Shown here piece after piece: positions 42,960-54,656 of a stretch of DNA of 64,000 nucleotides. The translations under genes were made by a program, and so were the position numbers. Source of the DNA: Schistocephalus solidus (taxonomy: Eukaryota > Platyhelminthes > Cestoda > Diphyllobothriidea > Diphyllobothriidae); contig WEDG01002890.1 in the NCBI GenBank assembly GCA_017591395.1, positions 1 through 64,000 of the forward strand, given 5' to 3'. The notes beneath the pieces are model-generated. The model saw only the letters and a program-made list of their open reading frames with translations. It was not told the DNA's origin and searched no databases. How positions within the stretch are numbered: the stretch's first letter is position 1; every line of letters begins with the position of its first letter.

Positions 42960-44720
42960 GTCAGAAGTATACTTAAGGTTCCCTTTGACCACGAGAATTG
43001 CGTAATTATCCAGGGTTTATCCGAGTCAAATGCTTCCCCTGGAGAAAAGCATTTCCGCTTTCCTCGACATGTTCCAAACCTGCTTGATGATATGCTTTAT
43101 TCAAAAGGGAAGATAGCTATTCGCGCAGCCTTCATGATCGGAAGAAAGGTTAAGGAACAATCAAAAATGTGCAACAACGGCCTATTTATATCGTTTTGGA
43201 CAACAAAGAAGAAGTTAAATTGATTCTCTCCAGGAAAACCATTATCCGAAACTCTCATAAGGAGGTTTATTTCAGCCAGACTTCTCTCCAGTGGAATCGT
43301 CTGAAACGCACTGAATTAGTGACGGAACGGAATAGGAGACCTGCAGCTGGAGAGAACAAGCCTGTCTATATTCAGAGCCGAGCAGTGCAGCTAAACGCCA
43401 GCCAATGGAACCAGCCTCTGCTCATGATGGCGACGGAAAAGCCGTATTGGCAGACTCAAGACAAACTGAACTAGGTACCACCGAAGTTTGCCGACTAAAA
43501 CGTTTGTATACCAACTCCCAGAACCTGGTTTTCGAAGCTTAGTTAACTAAGAATACAGCTAGCCAATCCATCTCATTAGTTTATAGCAATAATAGAAACA
43601 TGGATATCGCAGAACATCAGTGATTCCGAAGTAGCATTATCATGTAACCAATTATTAAGGAGAGACCGATGAACCGCCAGAGCGGAGGAGTTGCTATGTA
43701 CGCCAGAAGCAACCGAACTTTGTTTGAGATGACTGAAAAGATTATCGGGTTGATATGGAAGCTATTTAGCTGACCATAAATGCATGGGAGTCGCAGTCCC
43801 TTGAAACCCTTACTTTCTACCAACCGCCGACGACGGACGCTGGCACAGATACCTTTATGGTGCGCAACATATAGTAGATCGGGAGTCAACCTGATTTTGT
43901 TCTCATGGGTGACTTCAATGCACCCAGCATTCAATGGAACGATCTGCAGGCGGAGTGCCCAAATTATGCTTTCTATCACCATCTGCTACAAAAACACTTG
44001 AAGTTATTCTCACAAAACATATCCTTGTTCCAACTAGAGCACATGGAGGGCAAAAGTCAATTTGTTTAGATCTCGCTTCTCTTAAGATCTTGAGAGTATA
44101 AATGAGTTATATTGCCTACCCCCACGTGGTCGAAGTGATTATGCAGTACTTCTGTAAGAGGACGGTGTATAATCTTTAGCAGGTGTAATAAGCGAAACGA
44201 GACCCAGTATATGGTGAGGAGACTGTTACCAAATACGAGCTGAGTCATCAGGAATATACTGGTGTCTTCTCATTTCCGGTAACGTCAGTGAGGACTGGAA
44301 TTTATTTGAGGAATGATTGTTACATTTAATGAAGTATCGCTGTCCGTTATCAAGGCCAGATTATCCAGTAGACCTCAGCGACTAACGTGAGATTTAAATA
44401 AACAGAGATATACAAGAAAGGAAGTCTGTGGAAGAAGTTCTGCGGAACTAAACAACATTGAGTGCTACAAGCATTCAAAAATCCAAGGACCAGTTAAAGG
44501 GATTGATTTTCAGAAGACCTTTGAATTTCGAGAGTCATTTGCTGCTCCGAGCAGTTAAAAATCCCAAATTTCCATACAGTTACGTACACAAGAGCCCACG
44601 TAATGGGAACCTGATTCTTTTAATGGGGAATGATGACGGTTTCGAGGTATTGGAAAGAAAATATCGGAAAGTAAGAACGAACCTGAGCCTTTTTCTCTGT
44701 CATTTCAGTCAGTTACCAAA
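42960..44720 (+). mobile_element. CR1-like element: ORF1-type protein, EN and linker
   Basis: 42,970-43,160 reads VPFDHENCVIIQGLSES and IAIRAAFMIGRKVKEQSK, like the RRM region of an ORF1-type RNA-binding protein. After a frameshift the frame 43,169-43,474 continues NKEEVKLILSRKTIIRNS, ELVTERNRRPAAGENKP and NASQWNQP, its C-terminal domain. 43,890-44,050 holds the endonuclease block DFVLMGDFNAPSIQWNDL. 44,458-44,775 contains FESHLLLRAVKNPKFPYSYV, KSPRNGNLILLMGNDDGF, the linker before RT. Stops and shifts separate all blocks. Confidence 0.7.
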
Positions 44721-45049
44721 AAAGAAGTTTTGTTCATCCCACCTAGTTTGTTTAGTTCAGTGTGGTTCCGTATAATTAGGGTAATGAGTATTGCCTTTGA
44801 AGACCGTATTTAAAACGTTAAAATATGCAATTTACAGTAAATATGTTACGATAAAGTAGGAAGCAATACATTTACTTTGATCAAACTTTTAGTAACCGTG
44901 CGGATTAAAGCACAAGTCCCTTGAATGTTAAAGTATAACGTAAAATATTACTAATAACATTGTTATCTGTAGGTATGGGCAAGGCATTAGTTTGGTTTGA
45001 CAGCATTTTCTTAACCGATCGAATGGTATCTCTCAAGTAAATAAACGTT

Positions 45050-45500
45050 TATTTTTCTTTTAGTGTCTCTGTCATGTCCACCATTAAAACGTCCTCGGGA
45101 AGGCCATACCAGACACCAACAAATCGCTGCGTAAACGAGTATGTTCACACATCCAGGTGAGATAAGGCTCCTTAAAGCTTGCGGGATTTCCTACGCAGAT
45201 GTTTTGTTCTGGTCAGTAAAAGGAAGTCATCAAAGTGCAGGGCGCATTTCCGGTTCCTAGCAATCAGGTAGCTATGCATGAGATCTCCTCAGAATTGCTC
45301 GTAGTCAAGGGAAATGGATAAAGTTCATTAACTCTGCATTCGTATAATAAATTATTTAGGACTTTCACTGTAATCGTTGTCCATCTTTGAATCTTTTGCG
45401 TCAAGTTATAATCTTTTTTCAACCAGGGCCATCACACCTGTATTCTTTATTCCAGGTGCGAAACAATAAAGGCTCGGTATAGTTTTTCAAGTAGCTCCTT
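45050..45500 (-). mobile_element. CR1-like ORF2 C-terminal insertion
   Basis: The minus strand reads EKLYRAFIVSHLE, WPWLKKDYNLTQKIQRWTT, ELYPFPL and, at 45,060-45,140, YSFTQRFVGVWYGLPEDVLM with a final MTETLKEK and stop. It sits between the linker (to 44.72 kb) and RT (from 45.93 kb) of a plus-strand element and so looks like a nested insertion. Confidence 0.7.
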
Positions 45501-45929
45501 AAATATATGTGAGAGTTCGTTTAATGGCAAACATTACCGTGGCCATTTTGCTGCCCGGAGGCAAAAGAGGAAGGTTTCAGGGATGAAAAAATGATGATTC
45601 CAAGGCCTGTTTTTTTCAGTTAAAATTGACAGACCCTTCGCTAAGGAAGTATTTTAGAGCATCCTTATTGGAAATCTACTTAACAGTTTGAGCAGCAGCA
45701 CGACACAATTCTGAAGTTTAAACATCAGCAGCCATTTATTGAAACCGTTCGTTTAAGCAGTTAAGTCCTTTTTGCGGCGTTTGTTTATTATTATTACATT
45801 TCATCGCTCGCCATACTTTGATGTCCTCTGCAAAAAGTCCATTGCAAGCCAGTCCAAATATGCAATCACAGACAAAAATTAAAAAAGAAGCAATAGCCCG
45901 AGCACAGAACCCTGAGGTGCCACAACAAA

Positions 45930-46990
45930 GCTCGCACAGACATTGCTTTTAAAGAAATAAATAGCTTAAAGGCATGTAAATATCCCGACACATTTGAGTT
46001 TCCAGCAGAACTGCTCTTCGGAATTACTCGAGAGCTGGTCAAACTGCTGTCCATCCTGTTCCACAAAGAGTTTGATTCTGGAATTCTTCCCACAGACTAG
46101 GAAATGGACCACATTACACCTCTGCACAAAAGCAGTAGTTGTGCACTTGTAAAGAACTACAGGCTCGTCAGTCTGACCTCAATCTGCTGCAAGATTACGG
46201 AGAAGATCTTTAAAAAGGAACTGGTGACACTTTTATAAACCCATAACCTTTTTACAACGTACAATACGGCTTTTTAAGCGGAATATCATCTGTTACTACA
46301 TTGTTTTATACGATGCAAAGCTGAATAAAAGCACTCGATGCAAAAGACACTGTGCAAGTGACCAACGTGGATTTCTGGAAGACACGATGGTGTTCCAGAA
46401 GCTGTTCCGCGTCAGGGACTCCTGTTGAAGTTTAGAATAATGGGTATCAGTTGCAAACACCTGGCGTGGATGGAGAATTTCCTCATTGGCCCTTTCCAAG
46501 TTATCTGTGTGGGACGATAACGATCAAGGCCAAACAGGTTGGGTTTTCGGTTCAAAAATCTTTCTCTTGTTCGTTAATAATTATGTACAGGAATTGAACT
46601 GTGACCATGTCCTATTTACGGACGACATTAAAATGCTGAAAGTAATCCTCTATGGTGCCGACGAAGCCAAATTCCTAGAAAATCTTCGTCAATTTAACGA
46701 ATGATTTGGTAAACGGCTCTTGTCCTTCCACTTCAACAACTGTACCCTGCCGCGTCCGTAATCCATTCCCACATACACAACCTGAAATTAATGAAATTTA
46801 ATTGCGAGAAAAAGAAACACAGGAAAATCTCAGCGTTTGGAGAACTGCCCACCAAAAGCACTCTACGCAAGTTTGCATGGCTGAAAAAGCCCCAACTTCA
46901 ATGCTGTACACCATCAAGCAGCCATTAGGAGTTTTCGATGTAGATTGACTTCCTCAAGTCTTTGGTGGAGTTTTTCAGACCGCAATCAGA
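45930..46990 (+). mobile_element. CR1-like reverse transcriptase remnant
   Basis: The plus strand gives ACKYPDTFEFPAELLFGITR, LVKLLSILFHKEFDSGILPT, then HITPLHKSSSCALVKNYRLV and SLTSICCKITEKIFKKEL (RT domains 0-2). Further on NYVQELNCDHVLFTDDIKML (46,586-46,640) is the active-site region, with FTDD for FADD. It is probably the continuation of the 42.96-44.72 kb element. Multiple stops. Confidence 0.72.
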
Positions 46991-47269
46991 TAACGTGAGG
47001 ATTTTGGATTGTTTGGTAGCTAGATGTTCCTGCTATTTAATAACGTTTTGAAGTTCTTTTCCATTTTCAGATGCCGCATCTACAAGATGTCTGTTTGTAA
47101 ATTTGATTAATTTTTTTTTATCCGCATACACACGCCTCCTTTCCACGTTTTTTCATCCTTTTGATGATGCCTTTGTACTTCCAGCTTTTCGTTACTATAA
47201 TTATATCAAAGCATAAAACTTATTAAAACAATGTATAAATATGCTCTATTTGCGAGTTCGAGTACCGAT

Positions 47270-49970
47270 ATTTTTATTTTATTTATTTATTGCCAGTTTA
47301 CAGACAAGGTCAAAAAAATATATACAGTAGAGGGTCAAGCTGACAGTGAAAAAAACTCCTGATCTTTGTTTCAGGTGTTTTCAAGAGAAAAAACAGCAGC
47401 TTATTGAGTAATTTAAGTTCAGGACAGGGACGCGTTAACACAGGTGCCCGGGGAAGAACTTCTCCATTCAGTGTTACGGATCCGGTATTCTGCACCAGCA
47501 GGTATGTCGGCTAGCGGCTGTTCGCTGTCGACTGAGAAATAAGCCGATTGAGGTCAGCAGAGCCAGCAATATGGCCCTCAGCATGAAGTCCGGCACAGGA
47601 ATCAGAGTCCATGAACGCCATCAGAACCGAAAAAGAGCTTCCACAGAGTCAGCACTCAAAAGTTTTGGAAGGTGTCCTGAATGTAGAAAACTAGTGACAG
47701 TTCGCGTAAACAAGGGCTAGCTTTGCTGAATTTTGATACTTCTGGGTAGCTTATTCCAGATTGCTATAGCGTTTACCGAAAAAAACTGTCGGTATCTAAC
47801 TGTGCGGGCCAAAAGAAGAAATAAAAATACATCTCGATGAATGGTGCGCCGAGAGTGGTCGAGGTGCCTCAGAGATGTAAGGGGATTAAATGTACGACTG
47901 TTTAGAAGTTTAAACAGTAAAAATAGTCCCTTCTGTAATCTGCGAAGCCACAGCGGGTCAAGGCTTGTAAGCTCACAGCGTTGTTGGTAGGACAGGTTTC
48001 GGTGTTCTGAATAGAAAACTCTTTTTGTAAAAAAGTGCTGCACTGATTCTATCTTCTTTCATTCACTAGCGTGCAGAAGGCTAAGTAGAAACGAGCAGTA
48101 TTCTAGACTAGGCCTGACATTCATTTTAAAGAGGCTGATTCTAATGTTGACGGTTTTAAAATTTCTGAGAATAAACCCAGTAGTTTGGCGTGCTTTCGAG
48201 ACAATCAGGGGGCAGTGCTCTGACAGATTAAGACTACTAGAATATGATATGCCTAGATCCTTTATAACTCCCGGCACATTTAGATCGTGACCGTCTATGC
48301 TTATGTGGGGCTGATGGTTGTCGCCAATAACCATAACGGAGCACTTTTGCCAAGAAAGTGAGAGGCACCATGCGTGACCCCACTGAGCGAAGGCCAAAGA
48401 TCCATTGTTAAAAACTCAAGCACGATGTTGTGATATATCGGTTTATATCGATAGGCAACTTTTAAATCGTCAGCGTATATAAAGGGCCTACCATACTGAA
48501 AACAATCAGGAACATCGTTGGCAAAGAGGCAAAATAGAAGCGGGCCGAGCACGCTGCCTTGAATAACTCCGCTCCTCACATGCATGGGGTTGGAGATAAC
48601 ATCAGAAATTTAAACCCATTGTGCGCGAGCATTCAAATAGGAAAATATTAAGTTCAGAAGCTTGTTACCTATGCCGAAGGAGGCAAGTTTCAGCAGTAGG
48701 AGATCATGGTCAACACGATCAAAAGCTTTAGTGAAATCGAAGTAAACGGTGTAAATTGCAAAACCGCTGTCTCTAGATTGTAGCACATGATCAAAGAAAG
48801 AGAGCTGGCAAGTGTCACAAGACCTTTTTTTCGAGAAAACCATGCTGAGCTGCATTAAGTAGGTTATTCTCTCTTAGGTGACGCATAATATTGTCTATGA
48901 TCAAGGTCTCGAAGATCTTCGAGACTGCTAGTAGTGTTTTTATTGGCCTAAAGTCGTCAAATTACGTAGGTCAGCCATGTTTGGGAATAGGAAATATGTG
49001 CGATTCCTTCCATAAAATAGGGAAAGTTTCACTTTCAAGAGCAAGATTAAATATCTTATACAGAAGGAACGGAAATATATCGTTTGCATCCGCCTTAAGA
49101 ACGCTGACCGGGACGCCATCTGGTCCTGGACTGTAAGATTGACGAAAACGCCGAATGGCTACGGTCACGTCCCAGAGGGTAAAAGTTATGGTTTCGAGGA
49201 CGTTACCGGTCCAAACCCGGATGTATGGAAAGGGCGCGACAGTATGTTCACTAAACGTTCTAGACAAGAAAGCATTGAATCTATCAGCAGTCAACTTAGC
49301 GTCAGCTATTTGGTTTCCTAAGGCGTCTCGAAAAACGGGGTGCTGCGTGTTTTCTCTGCGCTTTTACTGTTCGCGAGAAGAGCTTCGCAACATTTAACGA
49401 AGGGTTTTCGGCAAAGGTAACCTCATCGGCTTGTCGTTTTTCGTCAGACAGCCTCTTAGCCTCTTCAAAGATTTGTTGGATCAAGGGCAGGACGAAAATG
49501 TCGTTTTGCGGATGAAAACGACGGGAAGTCTACGCAGTCTACGGCGGAATGATAAAGGGAGGTAGACTTCATCATTGACATTAATTATTTACTTACGGGG
49601 AACGAAACGAGAAATGAGTGGACCTAGAACTTTGTAAAAAGTATCAGTACAAACTTTCACATCCGAAAATTAAAAGAAGTTAGTCCAGTCGTGGGAATTG
49701 AGGTGTGTTAGCAATTCCCTCATATTTACTGATCTGAAATCACGGAAAAAGCTATATTTTTTGGAAAACGTTTCAGCAGCCTCTAGTTCTAGGGTAGAAG
49801 GAACTATAGTATGATCAGAATTCCCAAGTGGATCTAAAGTTGACACTGACAATGAATTTAAATATACGGACACTTCTCTTAACTTATTTAAAGATTCATA
49901 TTCACCACCAGCACCACAAAAACTTGAGTCTAAGGGAAGCAATTTTTCCTGCCTTATTTTGAATTAGCGC
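47270..49970 (-). mobile_element. Jockey-like non-LTR element, 5'-truncated
   Basis: The minus strand, from right to left, starts with the endonuclease C-terminus at 49,670-49,945, including STLDPLGNSDHTIVPS (the SDH catalytic motif). Then 48,971-49,294 reads SPGPDGVPVSVLKADANDIF. 48,610-48,855 reads VYFDFTKAFDRVDHDLLLLK (first catalytic Asp). 48,301-48,585 reads GVIQGSVLGPLLFCLFANDV and FIYADDLKVAYRY. 48,059-48,397 is the thumb (VIKDLGISYSSSLNLSEHC), and 47,717-48,043 is the C-terminal domain ending IWNKLPRSIK. The 3' end has a TAAATAAATAAAATAAAA tail near 47,270-47,290. It lacks the EN N-terminal two thirds and is frameshifted several times. Confidence 0.85.
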
Positions 49971-51297
49971 AATGCGGATAGTTTTAAAGCAATAGCTATT
50001 CAAAACTACAATCGACGGTTTTAAACAAAACCCACCAGCTTAAACAAGTTAACATGAAAATTATGGATCTGTTGTAGCGACCGAGGACTTCGAGGTTGGC
50101 ACACACAGGCGAGTAATGCACATGCAGTCGTTATAAGACGATGCGCGTATTGAACATGGATTCTAAGCAACATGCCGATCACTCAAACGCAACAGTCATT
50201 AGAAAGAACGGCAAGAATGTCAGAAATGGATTCTACTAGAAATAAGGATGTGAAGGTAGGAAAGGACACGATAGAAAAAAGGAAGGGAGCGTAACAGGAA
50301 GCTATGTCCCTTTTGGAGTGGGGGGAATTCTGTCATGTTCGTTGGATAACCGGTGGGGAGTGCAAACCTGAGGGCAACTACAGGGTTAATGATGACATTG
50401 AGCGGAGGATAACGATTCGATAAGCAGCGACGGTGATCGTGGGGACGGGGGTCAGTGTTCAAGAGTAGAAGGGGGCACCACCATCTTTACCGACATTCGG
50501 TTACTCCATTCCCATCCGAGATCCGCTTTAAAAGTGCTCCCAGTCCATTTAAACAATTCTGTTTAAACTGTTGTTCGTTACATTATGCTATCTACAGTTA
50601 AGCCAAAACCGATAGGCAAAGCTCCAAAAATTCGCACTTATTAACTATTTGCACAATTTTAAGATTATACTTTGCATTTTAACGCGCTGTAATTAACCCG
50701 CCATTTTCAAATCTGAAATTTATCGCCGGATTCTGTGGTGTATTTCTTGAAGGTTGCCGCTACTAACGGTACTTTTCCAGTACTGTTCTGTTTATTCTTA
50801 GTCTTCAAATTTTTCCTGATATTATTTTCTGAAGAAATTGCTTGCATTTTTTTGCCGTTGGTCGACAAAACCCTGATAAGCATTTGCCGTTAAGTTGCCT
50901 GCACTTGTTGCCCCGATTCTGCTATGGTCGCGGGGTAGATTTCGGTGTAAATTTCGCATATACACGCACGTTAAGGCTTTGTGCCTGTGAAGGAGGCCTG
51001 TGGTATACGCATTTTCTGTTCAATCCCTTGGGTGACGCCGCCAAAAGTGTATTTGACCGAAACACCGCAGTTAGCTGAGTTTAATTTCCTGCCCCAGGCC
51101 GTTCCGCATCAAAGGTTACTGCTCCGGACGCTTAGAATGCTCACTATGACTATCTCCCCTGGTAGCTTTTTTTGCCTCGCTGTCAACGCTGGTCCCTGTA
51201 GTAAAGACTACCCCTAGTAGCAAACAATATCTACTAGATGTCTATTAGATATCTATTAATCGAGATATGTATATCTATTGTATATCTATTTTTGGCC

Positions 51298-51300
<3 letters not shown>
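49971..51300. other. Unassigned
   Basis: No repeat or gene recognised. Plus ORFs 50842-51078 and 51-kb overlaps have no motif. 51,225-51,300 holds short ATCTATTAGATATCT-type words leading into the microsatellite. Confidence 0.35.

Positions 51301-51301
<1 letters not shown>

Positions 51302-51363
<62 letters not shown>
51302..51363. repeat. (TA)n microsatellite
   Basis: Pure TA, left side of a SINE-1 3' fragment. Confidence 0.95.
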
Positions 51364-51365
<2 letters not shown>

Positions 51366-51466
51366 GGCTTCACGTCGCTATGCGACTGCCTGTGAGTACT
51401 GTAGTCTGAGTTCCAGGGCACAACGGAACATACATGTTCCTTAAGCAGACCGGTGACCCACACATA

Positions 51467-51470
<4 letters not shown>
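51364..51470 (+). repeat. SINE-1 3' body between two TA tracts
   Basis: GGCTTCACGTCGCTATGCGA, GTCTGAGTTCCAGGGCACAA and GTTCCTTAAGCAGACCGG are the last about 105 bp of SINE-1. It has a TA tract on both sides, so either the element landed in a TA tract or the tract expanded on both sides. Confidence 0.85.

Positions 51471-51541
<71 letters not shown>
51471..51541. repeat. (TA)n microsatellite
   Basis: 3' tail of the SINE-1 fragment. Confidence 0.95.
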
Positions 51542-51544
<3 letters not shown>

Positions 51545-51545
<1 letters not shown>

Positions 51546-52188
51546 TATCGATTTGTCGAGATATTCGGCAACCGGCGAAAATGGTACCTACGCCTTCCGG
51601 TTGGTGCCTTTTACTAACCTACTACGCTTATAATGCCCTTTGCACCTTTATTATTAAATATAAGACTTGGTGAAGACAATCTTTACTGAATAATTCATTT
51701 AGAAATTCAAAGGAATATGTACAAAAGTGTGCGGTTTCTTTTTCCTCCGTCGTCATTGTGTTGAAGGCGGTAGGTTAACCGACGATGGTCCAGCATTGTT
51801 GCCTGCAAGCAAACAGTATTTTAAAAAATTGGATATTGATTTACCGTCTGCTGGACGTCCAATTTGTTTTTCAGCCTCTGGAAATAGCTATCAAGTGATC
51901 TTTTAAGTCACCTGGCAATGGCAGACTCGAAATCGGATAATTTATACAAGCCGTTTGCATTCCAGGCTGCAAACACATCTATATAGTGGCAGTGAGATGG
52001 TTTTTGATGGACTTACTCAGCATAAAGTCATATATTTTTGATTTTGACAAACTGTCTTTAGCCTTACGTCCTTTAAAATTTACGTGTAGGCTAATTTCAT
52101 CGTCAAAGATAGCAAAAAATATTCTCTTCACGAAATCGTCGATGGTTTGCCCGCCGAGGCATGTAAGATAGGAGGTCTAACATAAGAG
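51545..52188. other. Unassigned, 3' flank of the DUF4806-like gene
   Basis: No ORF of note. It may hold the 3' untranslated region or terminus of the DNA transposon on the minus strand. No terminal inverted repeat was identified by eye. Confidence 0.3.
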
Positions 52189-52704
52189 TTATAGAATTAA
52201 TAGACAGCTTACCAACTGAGTACGAAATTCTTGATTCATTAGCTGGTTATTCAGCTGTCGGAATTTAGTTGCTGAATGCAACTGATGTGGTATAGGATTT
52301 TTGGGCAGCTGGGGAGCTGCCGGGCCCAATGTGCATGGCTGCTGCCGATGCAGTGCCTCTAAATGTCGTTGGGCCTCTACAACATAATCTACTTTAGCTG
52401 ATAAGCCAGCTATCCGTTGGCACATAAGTAATATCGCCCTCTGTAGATTTTTTGAATTCGATTCTTCTATAGTAATTAAACAGAAAACTATGTTACCTTC
52501 ATTATGCGGCGCTTCGCCCGCTGGAATAGTTTCAAAAGAATCATTTAGGTCGTCTTCTGGTTCCTGAGGAGAACAAAGTTATTTTAAAGTTACTTACGGG
52601 CGATGAAATGGGTTCACCTCCGCGAAGGTAAATAGCCTCATCAATTGCCGAGCGGCGTTGGCGCTGGGAAAGCCTACGTGAGGGCAAGTCACTCACGATA
52701 AGAT
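52189..52704 (-). CDS. Multi-exon gene with DUF4806-like C-terminus, probable transposon accessory ORF
   Basis: Three minus-strand exons join in one frame: 52,598-52,704 (LIVSDLPSRRLSQRQRRS, then AIDEAIYLRGGEPISSP), 52,497-52,563 (EPEDDLNDSFETIPAGEAPH) and 52,189-52,466 (EESNSKNLQRAILLMCQRIA, VDYVVEAQRHLEALHRQQ, and the final FRQLNNQLMNQEFRTQLVSC). The introns are 34 nt (GTAAGT..TCAG) and 30 nt (GTAACA..ATAG). The end resembles the DUF4806 motif (LN-x-x-L-x-N-x-EF-x-x-x-LV), a domain often encoded beside animal DNA transposases. An upstream exon may lie near 52,803-52,870 (GTGAGT donor at 52,80x), but its frame is not settled. The basic and acidic segments suggest a nuclear protein. The transposase remnant sits directly upstream on the same strand. 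Confidence 0.6.
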
Positions 52705-52935
52705 CTACAAACGCACAGGAAAAAGGGGAATGAAATTAGTTAGCAGACGAATGATCATCCTATTACTAGGACCACTTCTTCCCTGCAATGCTGGCAAACC
52801 ACTCACTATATGGACTGTGCGTTTGTAGGGTTTGCAAGCATTGTTCGCAAAAGCGAAAGGATAGTAAGTGGCATCCTTAAAGCTGTTGATGACCTCAATT
52901 GATATGTAATACTGTTCATGGGTTAGGCGTAGGAA

Positions 52936-53735
52936 CTAACTGAAAGTAGATGGCAAAAGAGCACATCTAACAGTGTCGTCAAGGTCTGCTTTATATACGC
53001 TCATAAGTGAGGACTTCTTTGGATAATCGAAGTAATCTGATAAGTAAATAAATTCACTGAATACCAAGCGTACACATCCCTCTTGATCAAAAAGTATGTT
53101 TTTCACGCACACTATTTTATTGTCGAAGCCAATGCATCTGTTGGCTGCTGTGACGTCTATGCGAAAACGTTCTGTTAGTATGCATTCATACTGCTGACTG
53201 AGTTCGTATCCAGCTGTAACCGGACCACCCTTATGCCCACGAAGGAACCTCGTTAAAGAAGTCTCCAAAGGGCGTGTTAACCTCAACCTCACTTAAATAT
53301 CTAGCAATCTGCTGTAAAGGTCGTGAAGGACTTCTAAGCATTTTCTTTAATCTACCTAAGTAGCTTTCAAAAGTAAAGCTGGAAAAAGTGTCAAAGGGGA
53401 CCGTGTCGTTCTACGTCATCTGCGATGTGCATCAAGCTGTGCACATTGTACACCATGTGCTCCATACCAAACAGTAAATAAAATTTGCGAGTCCGCGTAT
53501 GCGGACGCACATAACTCGGACTACTGTCACCTACCGCCGCGCGTGGATTGACAAATGAATCACTATTTCCTGGCCAATTCTTTTTGTTTGCCCCACGCAT
53601 CCCAAAATGTGTAAGCTTGTCATAGACATTTTTCTGTCCATTTATAACGGTTATTAGTCGCCGGACGTCCATAAATTTCGTATAGGTCCATTTATTTGTA
53701 TGGGTTTTTGTGCAGCACACTTTCTTTAGCATTTC
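52936..53735 (-). mobile_element. DNA-transposon transposase C-terminal part, frameshifted
   Basis: The minus frame 53,391-53,732 ends YNVHSLMHIADDVERHGPL. A one-base shift at about 53,397 restores DTFSSFTFESYLGRLKKMLR then SPSRPLQQIARYLSEVE. The second frame (52,936-53,292) reads GYELSQQYECILTERFRIDV, then FDNKIVCVKNILFDQEGCVR and FSEFIYLSDYFDYPKK before a stop. This IHNLVHLADDV...GPLDSFSAFPFE-type signature belongs to transposases widespread in invertebrates; I place it in the EnSpm/CACTA-like group from memory, with moderate certainty. The N-terminal catalytic part is missing, so it cannot act alone. Confidence 0.6.
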
Positions 53736-53773
53736 CCGTATTGTATGTCTTTAAGTCCAGGAATCTTACACTT

Positions 53774-53819
53774 TACCGCTTTTAAGTTGAACCTCTTGGG
53801 TATACCCAAGAGAGCGGTA
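53774..53819. other. Perfect 20-bp palindrome inside outer inverted arms
   Basis: CTCTTGGGTATACCCAAGAG (53,793-53,812) is a perfect palindrome. Outer arms TACCGCT (53,774-53,780) and AGCGGTA (53,813-53,819) are also complementary, with a 12-nt bulge on one side. It lies just upstream (minus sense) of the transposase remnant. Confidence 0.85.
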
Positions 53820-54553
53820 GAGTAAGTCAACGGCAAGATCAACTTCTTAGTCATACCTGCCAGATTTCTCTTACAAATCACTGTGACGGAAATGGTAAAT
53901 AAGCTCTGACCCGGACATTTGGTTGCTCATCCAGACCCATACTTGTACAAAGGATGCGAATAGTCACTTATTGTGTCGTTTGTCTTTGACATTGAACACT
54001 TTTTAGTAAAGCGAGAATTTCTTCCTTTCATCAAATGATTAAGGTTTGCAATCTGCTGAAAGCCGGATGCACCGACTCCCATAACTGTCTTGCGAAAATG
54101 GCAGTCTTTATGCATGGTCATGCGTGTCGGAGGAGCTAAGCCTCAATCCAGCCCTCTTGTGAAGTTGGACCTTTGTGTAATAACAGTGGCGAGTGACGTT
54201 TATAACCTTGTCTAGATCAACACTTTACCTACACCTCACACCTACGGGCATCCACTGCATGGCCAGCGATATCACGAAGTTTTTTTTTTATTTCGCAACA
54301 AACCTTCACTGATGGCTGTTTTCGTATTTGTTAGCACTTTGGGGTTAGGAGCAAAAAGTAGGCCCAGGCGTTCTTTTCGTACTGGATTGCTTAATAAAAT
54401 GGCTGAATTTATTTATCTCAAAGGTTAATGGTAATCGATTTTTGCGCACTCCAACATTTTTCGTTTATATTTCCTGTAACGCTTCTGTGGTGAATTATTT
54501 ATTTCAAATAACTTTCTGTCTTTTTAGTTATTCTTAGTGTCCTTGAATTTTAG
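53820..54553. other. Intergenic or 5' part of the USP gene
   Basis: The zf-UBP domain expected at the start of a USP16/45 protein is not seen here. A possible plus-strand exon ends CTCAAAG|GTTAAT near 54,420, but it has no recognisable content. Minus ORF 53927-54121 is featureless. Confidence 0.3.
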
Positions 54554-54656
54554 AACAAAGTTAACCTCACGCAGTTGCTTGCAGATACTACTTCTAAAGA
54601 TATTTTTGAGCTTCTGCAACCATTGGATTTTCAGCGTTTGCCTGTCCCAAAGTATG
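54554..54656 (+). CDS. USP16/USP45: USP exon a (first seen)
   Basis: Acceptor GAATTTTAG before AAC, frame N-K-V-N-L-T-Q... to P-K-Y-G, donor GTCAGT (GTCAGTAAG). Leaves one base for the next codon, matching exon b. A start codon is not present, so at least one exon lies upstream. Confidence 0.72.
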
